Part shown: positions 1 to 7,482 of the stretch, piece after piece
Layout of the letters: every line of letters starts with the position of its first letter
Numbering within the stretch: position 1 is the stretch's first letter
DNA from: an uncultured Ruminococcus sp.
GTDB lineage: Bacteria; Bacillota; Clostridia; Oscillospirales; CAG-382
Reading direction: 5' to 3'
Assembly (NCBI GenBank): GCA_902783535.1
Contig: CACZRJ010000233.1
Location: 1-8,197 of the forward strand
Length of the DNA stretch: 8,197 bases
Position numbers and translations under genes: made by a program
The notes under the pieces: generated by a model
The model's input: only the letters and a program-made list of their open reading frames with translations
What the model was told of the DNA's origin: nothing
The model's database searches: none

Positions 1-2721
1 AGGACGTCGGCTTACGTCAGGACCTACGAGTGGTTCGACCGCTCGTCCGGAGACCGTCTTTTCGGAAGCGAACGGGTTTTCGCCGTTCTGCTCCGGAACG
101 CGAGACGCGTTCTGGTATACGGCGGGGGAGAACTGATATCGGAATACGCGCTGCCTTTCGCGCCGGCTTCGGCCGCGCTGGACGGAGACAGCGTCGCTGT
201 GACGTCCGAAGACGGAAAAATGCTGTTTCTGAACGGCCGGACGTTCGTTCCGGGCGTGTCCGTAAAAAAAGTGTTTTTCGCCGGTCATGCGCTCCACCTG
301 TTCGACGGAAGATCGGTCTATCTGTTTGACGGGTCGTCCGCCGTCGATACAGGCATCCGCGCGGACGAAGCGGCGGGATCCGGGGATCTGACCGTCTGGA
401 CGAAGGACGGGATCCTGTACGGCGAATGCGGAGGAGCGGAATTCTCGGTCGACGCGGGCGAAAACGGCGAACACCTGCTGACGGACGGGGAATTCGCGTC
501 CGCCGGGCAGACCGTCTGCCGGTTTACGGCAAACGGATGGGAGGAGATCGGATATACGGACGTTCGCCCGGTCTCGATGGCTTCCGGATGCATGCTGACC
601 GAAGGCGGGCTGACGGATATGGGAACGATGACGGTCCTCCGGGTGTTCGACGCGAGCGGATGCGAAGACGCTGTCCTTTCCCGGGAATGCGGCGCGCTCT
701 TCCTCACCGCAGACGGAAACGTCATCCAGTGCGTTTCCGAAGAGGCGGAAACCGGGGTGATGCCGTTCTGGAAAGCGCCGGAACCGTCCGGCTGCGCGAA
801 CGGGACCCTTTACAGGGAATCGACTGTGATCGGCTATGTCGCCGGGACCGGGGTCCTGGACGGGAAGCGGATCCCTTCCGGTTATTCTGTCACCGAACCC
901 GGCGAGCACGTCTTCCGGCTGGTCCTGCCCTGCGGTCTGGAGCACCGGTCCGTGTTCCGCGTGATCCCCGGACTCGAAGGCATCGCGTTCCTGCACCCGG
1001 AGATCAGGCTGAGCGTCAACGAGACCGGCACGCTGCCGGTCATATACCTCCCCGCGGAGGCCTCCCGCGTGTCCGTCTTCTACAGGGCCGACTCGGACTG
1101 CATCCAGCTGAACGGCGACGGATCTTTCCGCGCGGTGAAAGAAGGGACCGCGAACGTGACCGCGGCCACGGAAGAAGGAAAACATATCGCCACGTGCGTC
1201 GTGCGCGTGACATCCGCACTGCTCCGGTTCCGGACGGATTCCGGATATCTCGCGGACCGCGCGTACGGGCTGCTGCTGGGCGTGCCGGAAGCCGCTTCGA
1301 AGGAAACGATCGAAGAAAGCGTGATTTCCGCCGGACGGGTCTCCTTCTCGACGGAAAACGTCGGAACAGGGACGGTGGTCCGTCTGCACGCGGAAGACGG
1401 AAGCGTTCTGGACGAACTGGAGATCGTCATCAGGGGAGACGTCGACGGCGACGGATACGTGACCCTGCACGACATGACCGTGCTGGAAAGGCTGCTGGAA
1501 TCCGGGGAGGAATCCGGCGCGGCGGTCCTTGCCGCGGCGGACGCGGACGACAGCGGATCCGTCACGAGCAGAGACCTGAACCGTCTGCAGTCACGCATCC
1601 TCTTCGACAGAGGATACGGGAAAAGAGAACTTCCGCCGGTGCTGGAAGACGGCGAGGCCGTTCTTTTGGCGCCCGCCCTGATCGAAGAGGGGGAAACCGT
1701 CCGCGTCCTGATCGGATTGAAGGACTGCGACGGCGCGAACGGCGTCAGCGGACGGCTGACCTTCGACACTAACAGATGGACCTATGAAGGATACGAATCG
1801 CATGGATGGAACATGACCGTCACGGAGAACCGGTCCGGTCAGGTCGCGTTTCTCGGAAGCGGGCAGCCGGCAAAGGACATGCATCCGGTCGTTTCGCTGT
1901 TCTTCCGGCCTCTTCGGGGAGAGATCGATCCGCCGGAAATGTCCGAACTGCTGCTGCGAGACGTCACGATCATCCGTTTGGAGGACGCGCGGTCGCTCGA
2001 AAGAAAGACGCTGAAAGCGGAGCCCCGGCGGAAATCCTACGGGGAAATCAACATCGCGGCGAACGGCATGGAACCGTTCAGCCCCGAAAGACAGACATAC
2101 GACCTCAGTCTTCCGTACGACACCTTTTTCGTGGATCTGTCCCTGACGTATCCCGAGAACTACAAAGCGGAAATCATCGATCCCGTCTTTGTGAAGAGCA
2201 ACCGTCTGGACGTGACGGTGCGGTTCGTCTCGCCGGAAGGGGAGGAATCCGTCTACACCGTACGCGCATACAGGGACGGCATCCGGCCGAAAAGCGGAAA
2301 CAGCGAACTGGCCTCTCTGTCCGTCGAAGGATACGAGATCGGCTTTTCGCCGGACAGGACCGAATACCGGCTGACCGTACCGCGCGGAACGACGGGACTG
2401 ACCGTGCGCTGCGCGCCTGCCGACAGGCGGGCGGCGTACGAGATCACGGGAACGGCGTTCAATACGGCGTATGAAGAAAACACCGTCCGGATCCGCGTCA
2501 CCGCGGAGGACGGAAGCGAAACGGTCTATACGATCATCGCCCGCTACGAGGACGAAAAAGATCACGAATCGGAACAGTCGGCGCCCGGAGACGACGAGAA
2601 GTCCGATCCCGGACCCGCGGTATGGATCGTCGCGTTCGCGTCCGTCGCCGCGGTCGCCGGCAGCACCGCGCTTCTGTTCCGGAAAAGAAAACCGACGGAC
2701 GGAACGAACGGCGGTGAGTAG
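1..2721 (+). CDS. Modular membrane-anchored surface protein with dockerin-like and cohesin-like modules (5' partial)
   Basis: The frame is open from base 1 to the TAG at 2719-2721, giving 906 visible residues. The true start lies upstream; a GTG at 199 is internal, since upstream codons continue the same kind of protein. Numbering from codon 1, residues 1-275 are beta-rich with short recurring strand patterns such as LFDG and DGK, possibly propeller-like (inference). Residues about 279-405 look like two Ig-type modules, the second Big2-like. Residues 479-530 hold two dockerin-type calcium loops: D480-x-D482-x-D484 with D491, and D514-x-D516-x-S518 with D525. Residues about 549-641 resemble a cohesin-like beta-sandwich. 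Residues about 679-760 and 766-850 are two cadherin-like beta-sandwich modules, the second ending in a TAEDGSETVYTI strand. A hydrophobic helix at 873-893 followed by RKRK predicts a C-terminal membrane anchor with the bulk outside. Exact ligand and function are unknown; adhesion, scaffolding or cell-surface sensing are possible. No terminator is visible before the next gene. Confidence 0.85.
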   Translation, partial: RTSAYVRTYEWFDRSSGDRLFGSERVFAVLLRNARRVLVYGGGELISEYALPFAPASAALDGDSVAVTSEDGKMLFLNGRTFVPGVSVKKVFFAGHALHLFDGRSVYLFDGSSAVDTGIRADEAAGSGDLTVWTKDGILYGECGGAEFSVDAGENGEHLLTDGEFASAGQTVCRFTANGWEEIGYTDVRPVSMASGCMLTEGGLTDMGTMTVLRVFDASGCEDAVLSRECGALFLTADGNVIQCVSEEAETGVMPFWKAPEPSGCANGTLYRESTVIGYVAGTGVLDGKRIPSGYSVTEPGEHVFRLVLPCGLEHRSVFRVIPGLEGIAFLHPEIRLSVNETGTLPVIYLPAEASRVSVFYRADSDCIQLNGDGSFRAVKEGTANVTAATEEGKHIATCVVRVTSALLRFRTDSGYLADRAYGLLLGVPEAASKETIEESVISAGRVSFSTENVGTGTVVRLHAEDGSVLDELEIVIRGDVDGDGYVTLHDMTVLERLLESGEESGAAVLAAADADDSGSVTSRDLNRLQSRILFDRGYGKRELPPVLEDGEAVLLAPALIEEGETVRVLIGLKDCDGANGVSGRLTFDTNRWTYEGYESHGWNMTVTENRSGQVAFLGSGQPAKDMHPVVSLFFRPLRGEIDPPEMSELLLRDVTIIRLEDARSLERKTLKAEPRRKSYGEINIAANGMEPFSPERQTYDLSLPYDTFFVDLSLTYPENYKAEIIDPVFVKSNRLDVTVRFVSPEGEESVYTVRAYRDGIRPKSGNSELASLSVEGYEIGFSPDRTEYRLTVPRGTTGLTVRCAPADRRAAYEITGTAFNTAYEENTVRIRVTAEDGSETVYTIIARYEDEKDHESEQSAPGDDEKSDPGPAVWIVAFASVAAVAGSTALLFRKRKPTDGTNGGE
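1432..1611 (+). other. Dockerin type I-like calcium-binding repeat pair inside the surface protein
   Basis: Two EF-hand-like loops lie about 34 residues apart. The first follows GDVDGDGYVT with a downstream Asp, and the second reads DADDSGSV with R-D at its end. Each loop is followed by a short leucine-containing helix (VLERLL and LNRLQSRIL). This is the two-repeat layout of type I dockerins, which bind calcium and dock into cohesin modules. Here the pair is internal, not C-terminal, so it may be structural instead of a docking tag. Confidence 0.75.
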
Positions 2722-2755
2722 ACATCCGGAAGGATCGGCGAAAAACAGCGAAAAC

Positions 2756-2760
2756 GGAGG
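2756..2760 (+). promoter_or_regulatory. Ribosome binding site of fchA
   Basis: GGAGG sits 7 bases before the ATG at 2768. It decides the start over the in-frame upstream extension to 2471, which overlaps the previous gene in another frame, and over a second in-frame ATG at 2777. Confidence 0.85.
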
Positions 2761-2767
2761 AATTGAC

Positions 2768-3376
2768 ATGACTGACATGAGAGACTGGATCAGGGAACTG
2801 GCGTCGGACTCGCCCGCGCCGGGAGGCGGCGGAGCCGCCGCGCTGACCGGCGCCTGCGCAGCGGCGCTGGGCGGCATGGTCGCGAATCTGACATACGGCA
2901 ATCCGAAATACGCGTCCGTCAGAGACGATATGGGGGCGTTCGCCGCGCGCGCGTCCGAGTTATCTGAACACATGTTCAATCTAATCGAAGAGGACAGAGA
3001 GGCGTTTCTTCCGCTCGCGGCCGCCTACCGGATCCCGAAAGACGATCCGGACAGACCGTCGAAACTGGAATTCGCGCTCCGGACCGCCGCGGGCGCGCCG
3101 ATGGAAATGCTGAAGACGGCCTCCGCGATCCCTGAACTGCTGAACGAACTGCTCGCGAAAGGCTCCCGGCTCGCCCTGAGCGACGTCGGCTGCGCTTCCG
3201 AACTCTGCGCTTCCTGCGCGAAAACTGCATATATCAACGTGCTGGTCAACACGGGCCTGATGAAGGACCGCGATTTCGCCGGACGGATGGAAGAAGAAGC
3301 GGAGTCTCTGCTTGACGGAATCCTTTCGGCGTGCGACGGACTGTCCGCGTCCGTTCTGCGGACGCTGAAGAAATAG
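2768..3376 (+). CDS. fchA: Methenyl-THF cyclohydrolase / formimino-THF cyclodeaminase family protein (FchA type)
   Basis: This is a 202-residue protein of the formiminotransferase-cyclodeaminase C-terminal (FTCD_C) family. It is a stand-alone helical protein, expected to be cytoplasmic, that converts 5-formimino-THF to methenyl-THF with loss of ammonia and/or hydrolyses methenyl-THF to 10-formyl-THF. Visible family marks are the glycine-rich PAPGGGGAAAL at residues 16-26, the following MVANLTYG at 37-44, the LIEEDREAF helix with D76, APMEML at 110-115, SDVG at 138-141 and the N157-xxx-N161 helix. Length matches stand-alone clostridial FchA proteins (around 200-210). It lies 46 bases after the surface-protein gene and 12 bases before folD, so co-expression with folD is very likely. 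FchA is the best name because of folD next door and the absence of any visible histidine-degradation gene. Cyclodeaminase activity cannot be excluded from sequence alone. Confidence 0.88.
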   Translation: MTDMRDWIRELASDSPAPGGGGAAALTGACAAALGGMVANLTYGNPKYASVRDDMGAFAARASELSEHMFNLIEEDREAFLPLAAAYRIPKDDPDRPSKLEFALRTAAGAPMEMLKTASAIPELLNELLAKGSRLALSDVGCASELCASCAKTAYINVLVNTGLMKDRDFAGRMEEEAESLLDGILSACDGLSASVLRTLKK

Positions 3377-3382
3377 GGAGGG
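3376..3382 (+). promoter_or_regulatory. Ribosome binding site of folD, overlapping the fchA stop codon
   Basis: GGGAGGG starts on the last base of the fchA TAG stop and lies 6 bases before the folD ATG at 3389. The tight packing suggests folD is translated from the same transcript, with ribosomes ending fchA next to the folD start. Confidence 0.8.
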
Positions 3383-3388
3383 AAAAGC

Positions 3389-4231
3389 ATGGACTGGAGA
3401 GGAAAACCCGTTTCGGACGGAATGCTTTCCGACCTGTCTTCGCGGGTCGAACAGCTGAAAAAGAAGGGGATCCTGCCGAAGCTTGCGGTCCTGCGCGTCG
3501 GAGAACGTCCGGAAGACCTTGCATACGAGCGGGGGATCGTGAAGCGGTTCTCAGCCGCGAACGCGAAAGTCGAGGTGTCCGCTTTTCCGGAAGACGTCAG
3601 CCAGAAGACGCTGGAGGAGGCCGTCGAAGCGTGGAACGCCCGGAACGACGTCCACGGGATCCTCGTTTTCCGCCCGCTTCCGAAGCATCTGAACGAAGAA
3701 AAACTGTTCCGGATCCTGTCGCCCGAAAAGGACGTCGACTGCATGACGCCGGAGAACGCGCTGCACGTATATTACGGGGACGGGAAGGGATTCTTCCCCT
3801 GCACTCCCCAGGCGGTCATCGAAATGATCGACGCGTACGGATACGACGTCTGCGGGAAGAATATCGCCGTTGTCGGACGGAGCAAAGTCGTCGGGAAACC
3901 GCTCGCGATGATGCTGATCGCGCGGCACGCGACGGTCACCGTCTGCCATACGAGGACGAAAAACCTGGAAGAGATCTGCCGACGGGCGGACATGATCGTC
4001 GCCTGCGCCGGGAGCGCGCGGATGATCGGACCGGCTCACGTCCGGCCGGAAACGGTTCTGATCGACGTCGGGATCAACGCCGACGGAGACGGTATCTGCG
4101 GAGACGCAGACTACGAAAGGATTTCCGGCATCGTGTCCGTCATCACGCCCGTGCCGGGCGGCGTCGGATCGGTCACGACCTCCGTCCTGCTCAAGCATGT
4201 CGTCGAGAGCGCGGAGAGGTCCGCGGACTGA
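3389..4231 (+). CDS. folD: Methylene-THF dehydrogenase of the FolD family, lacking canonical cyclohydrolase residues
   Basis: This 280-residue protein is full length for FolD. It is expected to oxidise 5,10-methylene-THF to methenyl-THF with NAD(P)+ in the cytoplasm. The N-terminal substrate domain shows LAVLRVGERPED at 32-43 with Y46, GILV-x-x-PLP at 90-98, and KDVD at 114-117. The Rossmann part shows VVGRSKVVGKP at 161-171, VTVCHTRT at 183-190, LIDVGIN at 224-230 and TPVPGGVGSVT at 253-263. Aligned to E. coli and human FolD/MTHFD enzymes, the active-site Lys four residues after the Tyr (E. coli K54, human K56) is I50 here. A Lys is present only two residues later (K52). The Gln in the VQxPLP motif (human Q100) is F94, while the conserved Asp is kept (D117). 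Dehydrogenase function is therefore well supported, but cyclohydrolase activity is doubtful and may be supplied by the adjacent FchA. The alignment was done by eye. Confidence 0.92.
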   Translation: MDWRGKPVSDGMLSDLSSRVEQLKKKGILPKLAVLRVGERPEDLAYERGIVKRFSAANAKVEVSAFPEDVSQKTLEEAVEAWNARNDVHGILVFRPLPKHLNEEKLFRILSPEKDVDCMTPENALHVYYGDGKGFFPCTPQAVIEMIDAYGYDVCGKNIAVVGRSKVVGKPLAMMLIARHATVTVCHTRTKNLEEICRRADMIVACAGSARMIGPAHVRPETVLIDVGINADGDGICGDADYERISGIVSVITPVPGGVGSVTTSVLLKHVVESAERSAD

Positions 4232-4243
4232 ACGGGTAAAAAC

Positions 4244-4276
4244 AAAAAAAGACATCCCGCCGCGGCGGGATGTTTT
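4244..4276. terminator. Bidirectional intrinsic terminator between convergent operons
   Basis: A perfect 22-base palindrome at 4252-4273 can form a 9-bp stem (4252-4260 with 4265-4273) closed by a CGCG loop. On the + strand it is followed by TTTT, ending folD transcription 20 bases after its stop. On the - strand it is followed by seven U (the A run 4244-4250) and starts 5 bases after the U32 gene stop. The U tract is stronger for the - strand operon. Confidence 0.9.
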
Positions 4277-4277
4277 C

Positions 4278-6086
4278 CTATCTGCGCGTGATCGGGAACG
4301 GCGGGTGCGCTTCGGAGGTCCGGAAACAGTCGAGCACCGTCCGGATCTCGCGTTCGGTCTCCGTCGTGAACAGCAGCGTGCACAGACCGATGCCGGCTTT
4401 TTTCAGCTCCTTCCGCCTGTCGAGACGGTAGGTCGGCAGGGAATTGTAGATCAGATTCCTGTGTCCGTCCGCGCGGAGGACGGGGAAAGAAGCGCCGGTC
4501 CGGTCGATCAGCTCGCAAGCGCAACGGGACATGCCCGGGGCGTTCGCGTCCTTTCCGTTCCGCTCTTCCGGATGCAGGCATTTCCCCGCGATGTTTCTGA
4601 TGATGCAGTTTTCCGTCTGCATCAGCGGGATCCTGCCGTATCCCAGCGCCTCCATCGCCGAAGAGGACATGCCGAAGGACAGAAGGTCCGATTCGGGAGA
4701 AAGGAAAAGCGAGGAGAAAGAAAACTTTTCGAGCAGATCCCTCGTTTCCCTGCTGTAGACGTTCAGCGGATAGTCGCCGTGGATGACGAATCCGTCCAGC
4801 AGGGGAAGATATGACAGATTCGGCACGGTGGCTCTGCGGATTCCGGCTTTTTTCGCTTCGGAGATCCTTCTTTCGAGTTCCGGGAACCCGCTGTCGAAGG
4901 TCACGCGCGGAAGAAGGATGCTGATCCTGTCTTCCATGCCCGAAATGTCCGTTTCCGGTAGAAACCGGAGCGGAACGTCGATCCGGTTCGCGTCGGAAAA
5001 GAGCGACAGGTCCTTCATCGGACGTCCTTCCGGGCGCGCGACATAGCCGAGCTGCTCTTTCGGGGACATGATTACGTGCGCCGTCCGTTCCGGAAGGATC
5101 ATCGGAGACGCCGCTTCGGTTCTCGCGTCCGAGTTTTCCCGGCCGCGCGGACCGGTCTCGCCGCGGGCCGTTTTGCGGAGCTCCCTGGACAAACGCTTGT
5201 CTTCCTCGCGGCGGACGCCGAACATGTCCGGAGAAGTCCGCCCGGTAAAATATCCGTCCGTGAATCCCGACCGCGAAAAGGCGCGTTCGAGTTCGTCCAG
5301 TTCCTTTTCCGTCGGCATCCGCTTTTCATCCAGCAGCTTTCTGTAGACGGACGTGACGCGGAAGACGTAGTCGGCCGATTTCATCCTGCCTTCGATCTTG
5401 AAGGCTTTGACGCCCGCTTCGGTCAGTTCCTCCAGTCGGGAGGCGAGGCAGTTGTCCTTCATGGAAAGCGGGAAGGGATTGGCGCCCCGGTAGGGGAGAC
5501 GGCAGGGCTGCGCGCATTCGCCGCGGTTGCCGCTCCTCCGTCCGATGACGGAGGACATGAGACAGCCCCCGCTTTCGCAGACGCAAAACGCGCCGTGCAC
5601 GAAGACCTCCGTGTCGATGGGGGAGTTCCGGACGTAGGACCTGATCTCCCCGATCGGCATCTCCCTGGCGAGCACGACGCGGGAGAAGCCGAGCGACTGC
5701 AGAATGCCCGCGGCCGCGGAAGCGTGCTGGCGGAGCTGCGTGCTCGCGTGGAGCACGGCATCCGGGAACGTTTTCCTGATGCGCGAGGCGAGTCCGAGGT
5801 CCTGGATGATGTACGCGTCCGGACGGACGTCGCTTTCGAGGAAGCCGACCTCTTCCAGAACGTCGGGAAGTTCCCGGTCGGCCACCAGCGTATTCAGCGT
5901 GATCAGCAGCCGGACGCCGGCCTCTCTGCACTTCTTTCCGGCTTCGATCAGCTGATCTCTCGTAAAGTTTTTCGCGTTCGCGCGCGCATTGAACCGCGCG
6001 CCGCCGAGATAGACCTCGTCCGCTCCGGCGGAGATCGCCGCGGCGAGAGCGTCCATGCTCCCGGCGGGAGAAAGCAGCATCGCCAT
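4278..6086 (-). CDS. Peptidase U32 family protein (long form, likely Fe-S-dependent RNA hydroxylation type)
   Basis: This 602-residue protein starts with the U32 TIM-barrel signature: LLSPAGSMDAL at 4-14 and DEVYLGGARFNARA at 23-36. The U32 core at 160-195 has EVFVHGAFC, then C170, C175, C191 and C195 around GNRGECAQPC, and IEGRMKSADYV follows at 231-241. A charged linker lies at about 292-328. The C-terminal domain carries a second cysteine set (C494, C503, C522, C524), followed by LIDRTGASFPV and IYNSLP, as in long clostridial U32 proteins. Although named peptidases, characterised relatives such as RlhA and TrhP act in hydroxylation of rRNA or tRNA bases with Fe-S clusters. The substrate here is not known. 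At the PROSITE-type position before C168 it has Phe in place of the usual aliphatic residue. The ATG lies one base after the upstream serine-hydrolase stop and no strong ribosome site is seen, so translation is probably coupled. It is the last gene before the terminator. Confidence 0.9.
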   Translation of the reverse strand: MAMLLSPAGSMDALAAAISAGADEVYLGGARFNARANAKNFTRDQLIEAGKKCREAGVRLLITLNTLVADRELPDVLEEVGFLESDVRPDAYIIQDLGLASRIRKTFPDAVLHASTQLRQHASAAAGILQSLGFSRVVLAREMPIGEIRSYVRNSPIDTEVFVHGAFCVCESGGCLMSSVIGRRSGNRGECAQPCRLPYRGANPFPLSMKDNCLASRLEELTEAGVKAFKIEGRMKSADYVFRVTSVYRKLLDEKRMPTEKELDELERAFSRSGFTDGYFTGRTSPDMFGVRREEDKRLSRELRKTARGETGPRGRENSDARTEAASPMILPERTAHVIMSPKEQLGYVARPEGRPMKDLSLFSDANRIDVPLRFLPETDISGMEDRISILLPRVTFDSGFPELERRISEAKKAGIRRATVPNLSYLPLLDGFVIHGDYPLNVYSRETRDLLEKFSFSSLFLSPESDLLSFGMSSSAMEALGYGRIPLMQTENCIIRNIAGKCLHPEERNGKDANAPGMSRCACELIDRTGASFPVLRADGHRNLIYNSLPTYRLDRRKELKKAGIGLCTLLFTTETEREIRTVLDCFRTSEAHPPFPITRR

Positions 6087-6087
6087 C

Positions 6088-7473
6088 TCAGCGGGCTTTC
6101 AGGAATTCCGCTTCCGGAAGCAGATTCCCGTCGGAGGCCATCCTGAGTCCGTCGCGGGAGAACAGGAGGACCTGCGTGTGCGGCGTGTCGATGTGTCTGC
6201 AGACGACCGCCCATCCGCCGTCCGTCTTTTTCAGAGCAGAGCGCAGATGGAAGGCTTCGATCCGCCCGAGGTGTGGGTCCAGCGTGATCAGGCCCGGCTT
6301 GCACATCCGGAGCATCGGCCGGCTTTCCAGCCAGCAGCCGTTGCCCGCGAGGACGGACTGCGTTCCGTACGCGGTTTCGAACCGGATGCGGAGGCCGTCC
6401 TTTTCCGGAAGAAATTCGGCGGACCGGATCTTTACGATGTTGTCTTCATATTCGTATTTCGCGTACGCGGGAAGGTCATCGTATTCAGGCATGTCGTAGA
6501 AGGAGTCCACGTCTTTTTCAAGTTCGGAAGCCTCCGAAGGATCGTCTTTCAGAAGGTCGCTCATGAGTTCGAACATGTCGTCGACCGTCCCCTGGAGATT
6601 GGAAGACGACTCTTCGAGCGTGAAGACGGCGTTTTCCTCAGGCCATACGATGCAGAACTGTCCGTACGCGCCGTCCCCGCGAAATCCGCCTCTCGCGTTC
6701 CTCCAGAACTGATATCCGTATCCGACGACCCAGTCGGGCGTGCCGTTTCCGCTGTTGTCGGCGATCGGGGAAGTCGCGCGTTTCAGATATTCTTCCGAGA
6801 CGATCCGCTTTCCCTGATACACGCCGTTGTTCAGGAGCATTGTTCCGAACCGGAACAGTTCGTCCTCGGAAACGAACAGCCCCGTTCCGCCGCAGTGGGT
6901 CCCGTCTGCGCAGCAGAGGGGCGGACGGTTCTCGATCCCGAGCGGAACGAAAACGTGCTCGTTCATGAAATCCCTGAGCGGCATTCCCGCTCTACGCGCG
7001 ACGGCGGCGCCGCACGCGGCCGTTCCGCCGGTGGAGTATACGAAGGTCGTGCCCGGCTTGTAGACGACGGGCATCGCGAAGAAGGTCCGCAAAGCGTCGT
7101 CCGAGAACCGCATGGCGTCCATGTGGCAGACCGCGTGCCCCGACTGCATGGACAGCACGTCGCCGAGACGCATTTCGGCCAGGTTCTCCGAAACGGTCTC
7201 CGGCAGCTTGTCCGGGAAGATGTCGATCATTCTTTCGTCCGTGGAAAGCAGCCCCATTTCCTCGGCGATCCCGACGCAGACGGAGGTGAAGGACTTGGAA
7301 AGGGAGTACAGGTGCATCCCTTCGTCGGAACGGTAGGGCGGAAAGACCGCGGAAGCGGTTTTTCCCTTGACGGAAACGTGGAACGCGCGCGGAGTCGCGC
7401 CGCTCTCTCTGAGGCGGGCGACGAACCTGCGGATGGCTTTCGTATTGACGCCGGAAGAAAAGGTTACGCTCAT
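6088..7473 (-). CDS. Serine hydrolase of the beta-lactamase / penicillin-binding protein fold (class C-like)
   Basis: This 461-residue protein has no signal peptide or membrane segment, so it is predicted cytoplasmic, unlike true beta-lactamases and PBPs. The nucleophile motif S57-L-S-K60 (in YSLSKSFTS) fits SxxK. The second motif, normally YxN or YxS, is Y146-S-T148 in FVYSTGGT. The KTG-equivalent region is GAYGQ at 268-272, followed by IVWPEENAVFTLEES, typical of the AmpC/EstB-like 'serine hydrolase' family. Residues about 305-330 form an acidic linker, and residues 330-461 are a beta-rich C-terminal domain. Likely activities are an esterase or an amide/peptide hydrolase; the substrate is unknown. 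The start at 7473 is supported by GGAG 9 bases upstream and by a promoter about 30 bases before it. It is followed after one base by the U32 gene, making a two-gene operon. Confidence 0.85.
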   Translation of the reverse strand: MSVTFSSGVNTKAIRRFVARLRESGATPRAFHVSVKGKTASAVFPPYRSDEGMHLYSLSKSFTSVCVGIAEEMGLLSTDERMIDIFPDKLPETVSENLAEMRLGDVLSMQSGHAVCHMDAMRFSDDALRTFFAMPVVYKPGTTFVYSTGGTAACGAAVARRAGMPLRDFMNEHVFVPLGIENRPPLCCADGTHCGGTGLFVSEDELFRFGTMLLNNGVYQGKRIVSEEYLKRATSPIADNSGNGTPDWVVGYGYQFWRNARGGFRGDGAYGQFCIVWPEENAVFTLEESSSNLQGTVDDMFELMSDLLKDDPSEASELEKDVDSFYDMPEYDDLPAYAKYEYEDNIVKIRSAEFLPEKDGLRIRFETAYGTQSVLAGNGCWLESRPMLRMCKPGLITLDPHLGRIEAFHLRSALKKTDGGWAVVCRHIDTPHTQVLLFSRDGLRMASDGNLLPEAEFLKAR

Positions 7474-7482
7474 GACTGAATG

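Noticed and set aside
199..201. GTG as the start of the surface protein
   Set aside because: The frame is open back to base 1 with similar composition and no ribosome site precedes this GTG, so the gene begins before the window.
426..1772. Overlapping + strand open frame inside the surface protein
   Set aside because: The Arg-rich shadow translation has no recognisable domain, whereas the main frame holds dockerin-like and Ig-like modules.
2722..2767. Possible terminator or promoter between the surface protein and fchA
   Set aside because: The 46 bases show no hairpin with a T tract and no convincing -35/-10 pair, only the fchA ribosome site.
1591..2979. Long - strand open frame opposite the surface protein and fchA
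   Set aside because: It is rich in Arg and low-complexity runs, spans two well-supported + strand genes and matches nothing recognisable. Such frames are expected opposite GC-rich coding DNA.
5076..6146. Long + strand open frame opposite the U32 gene
   Set aside because: It is antisense to a clear U32 family protein and has an Arg/Gly/Ala-rich translation without motifs.
6055..7479. Very long + strand open frame opposite the serine hydrolase
   Set aside because: It mirrors the hydrolase codons and has no family features, while the - strand has the SxxK motif, ribosome site and promoter.
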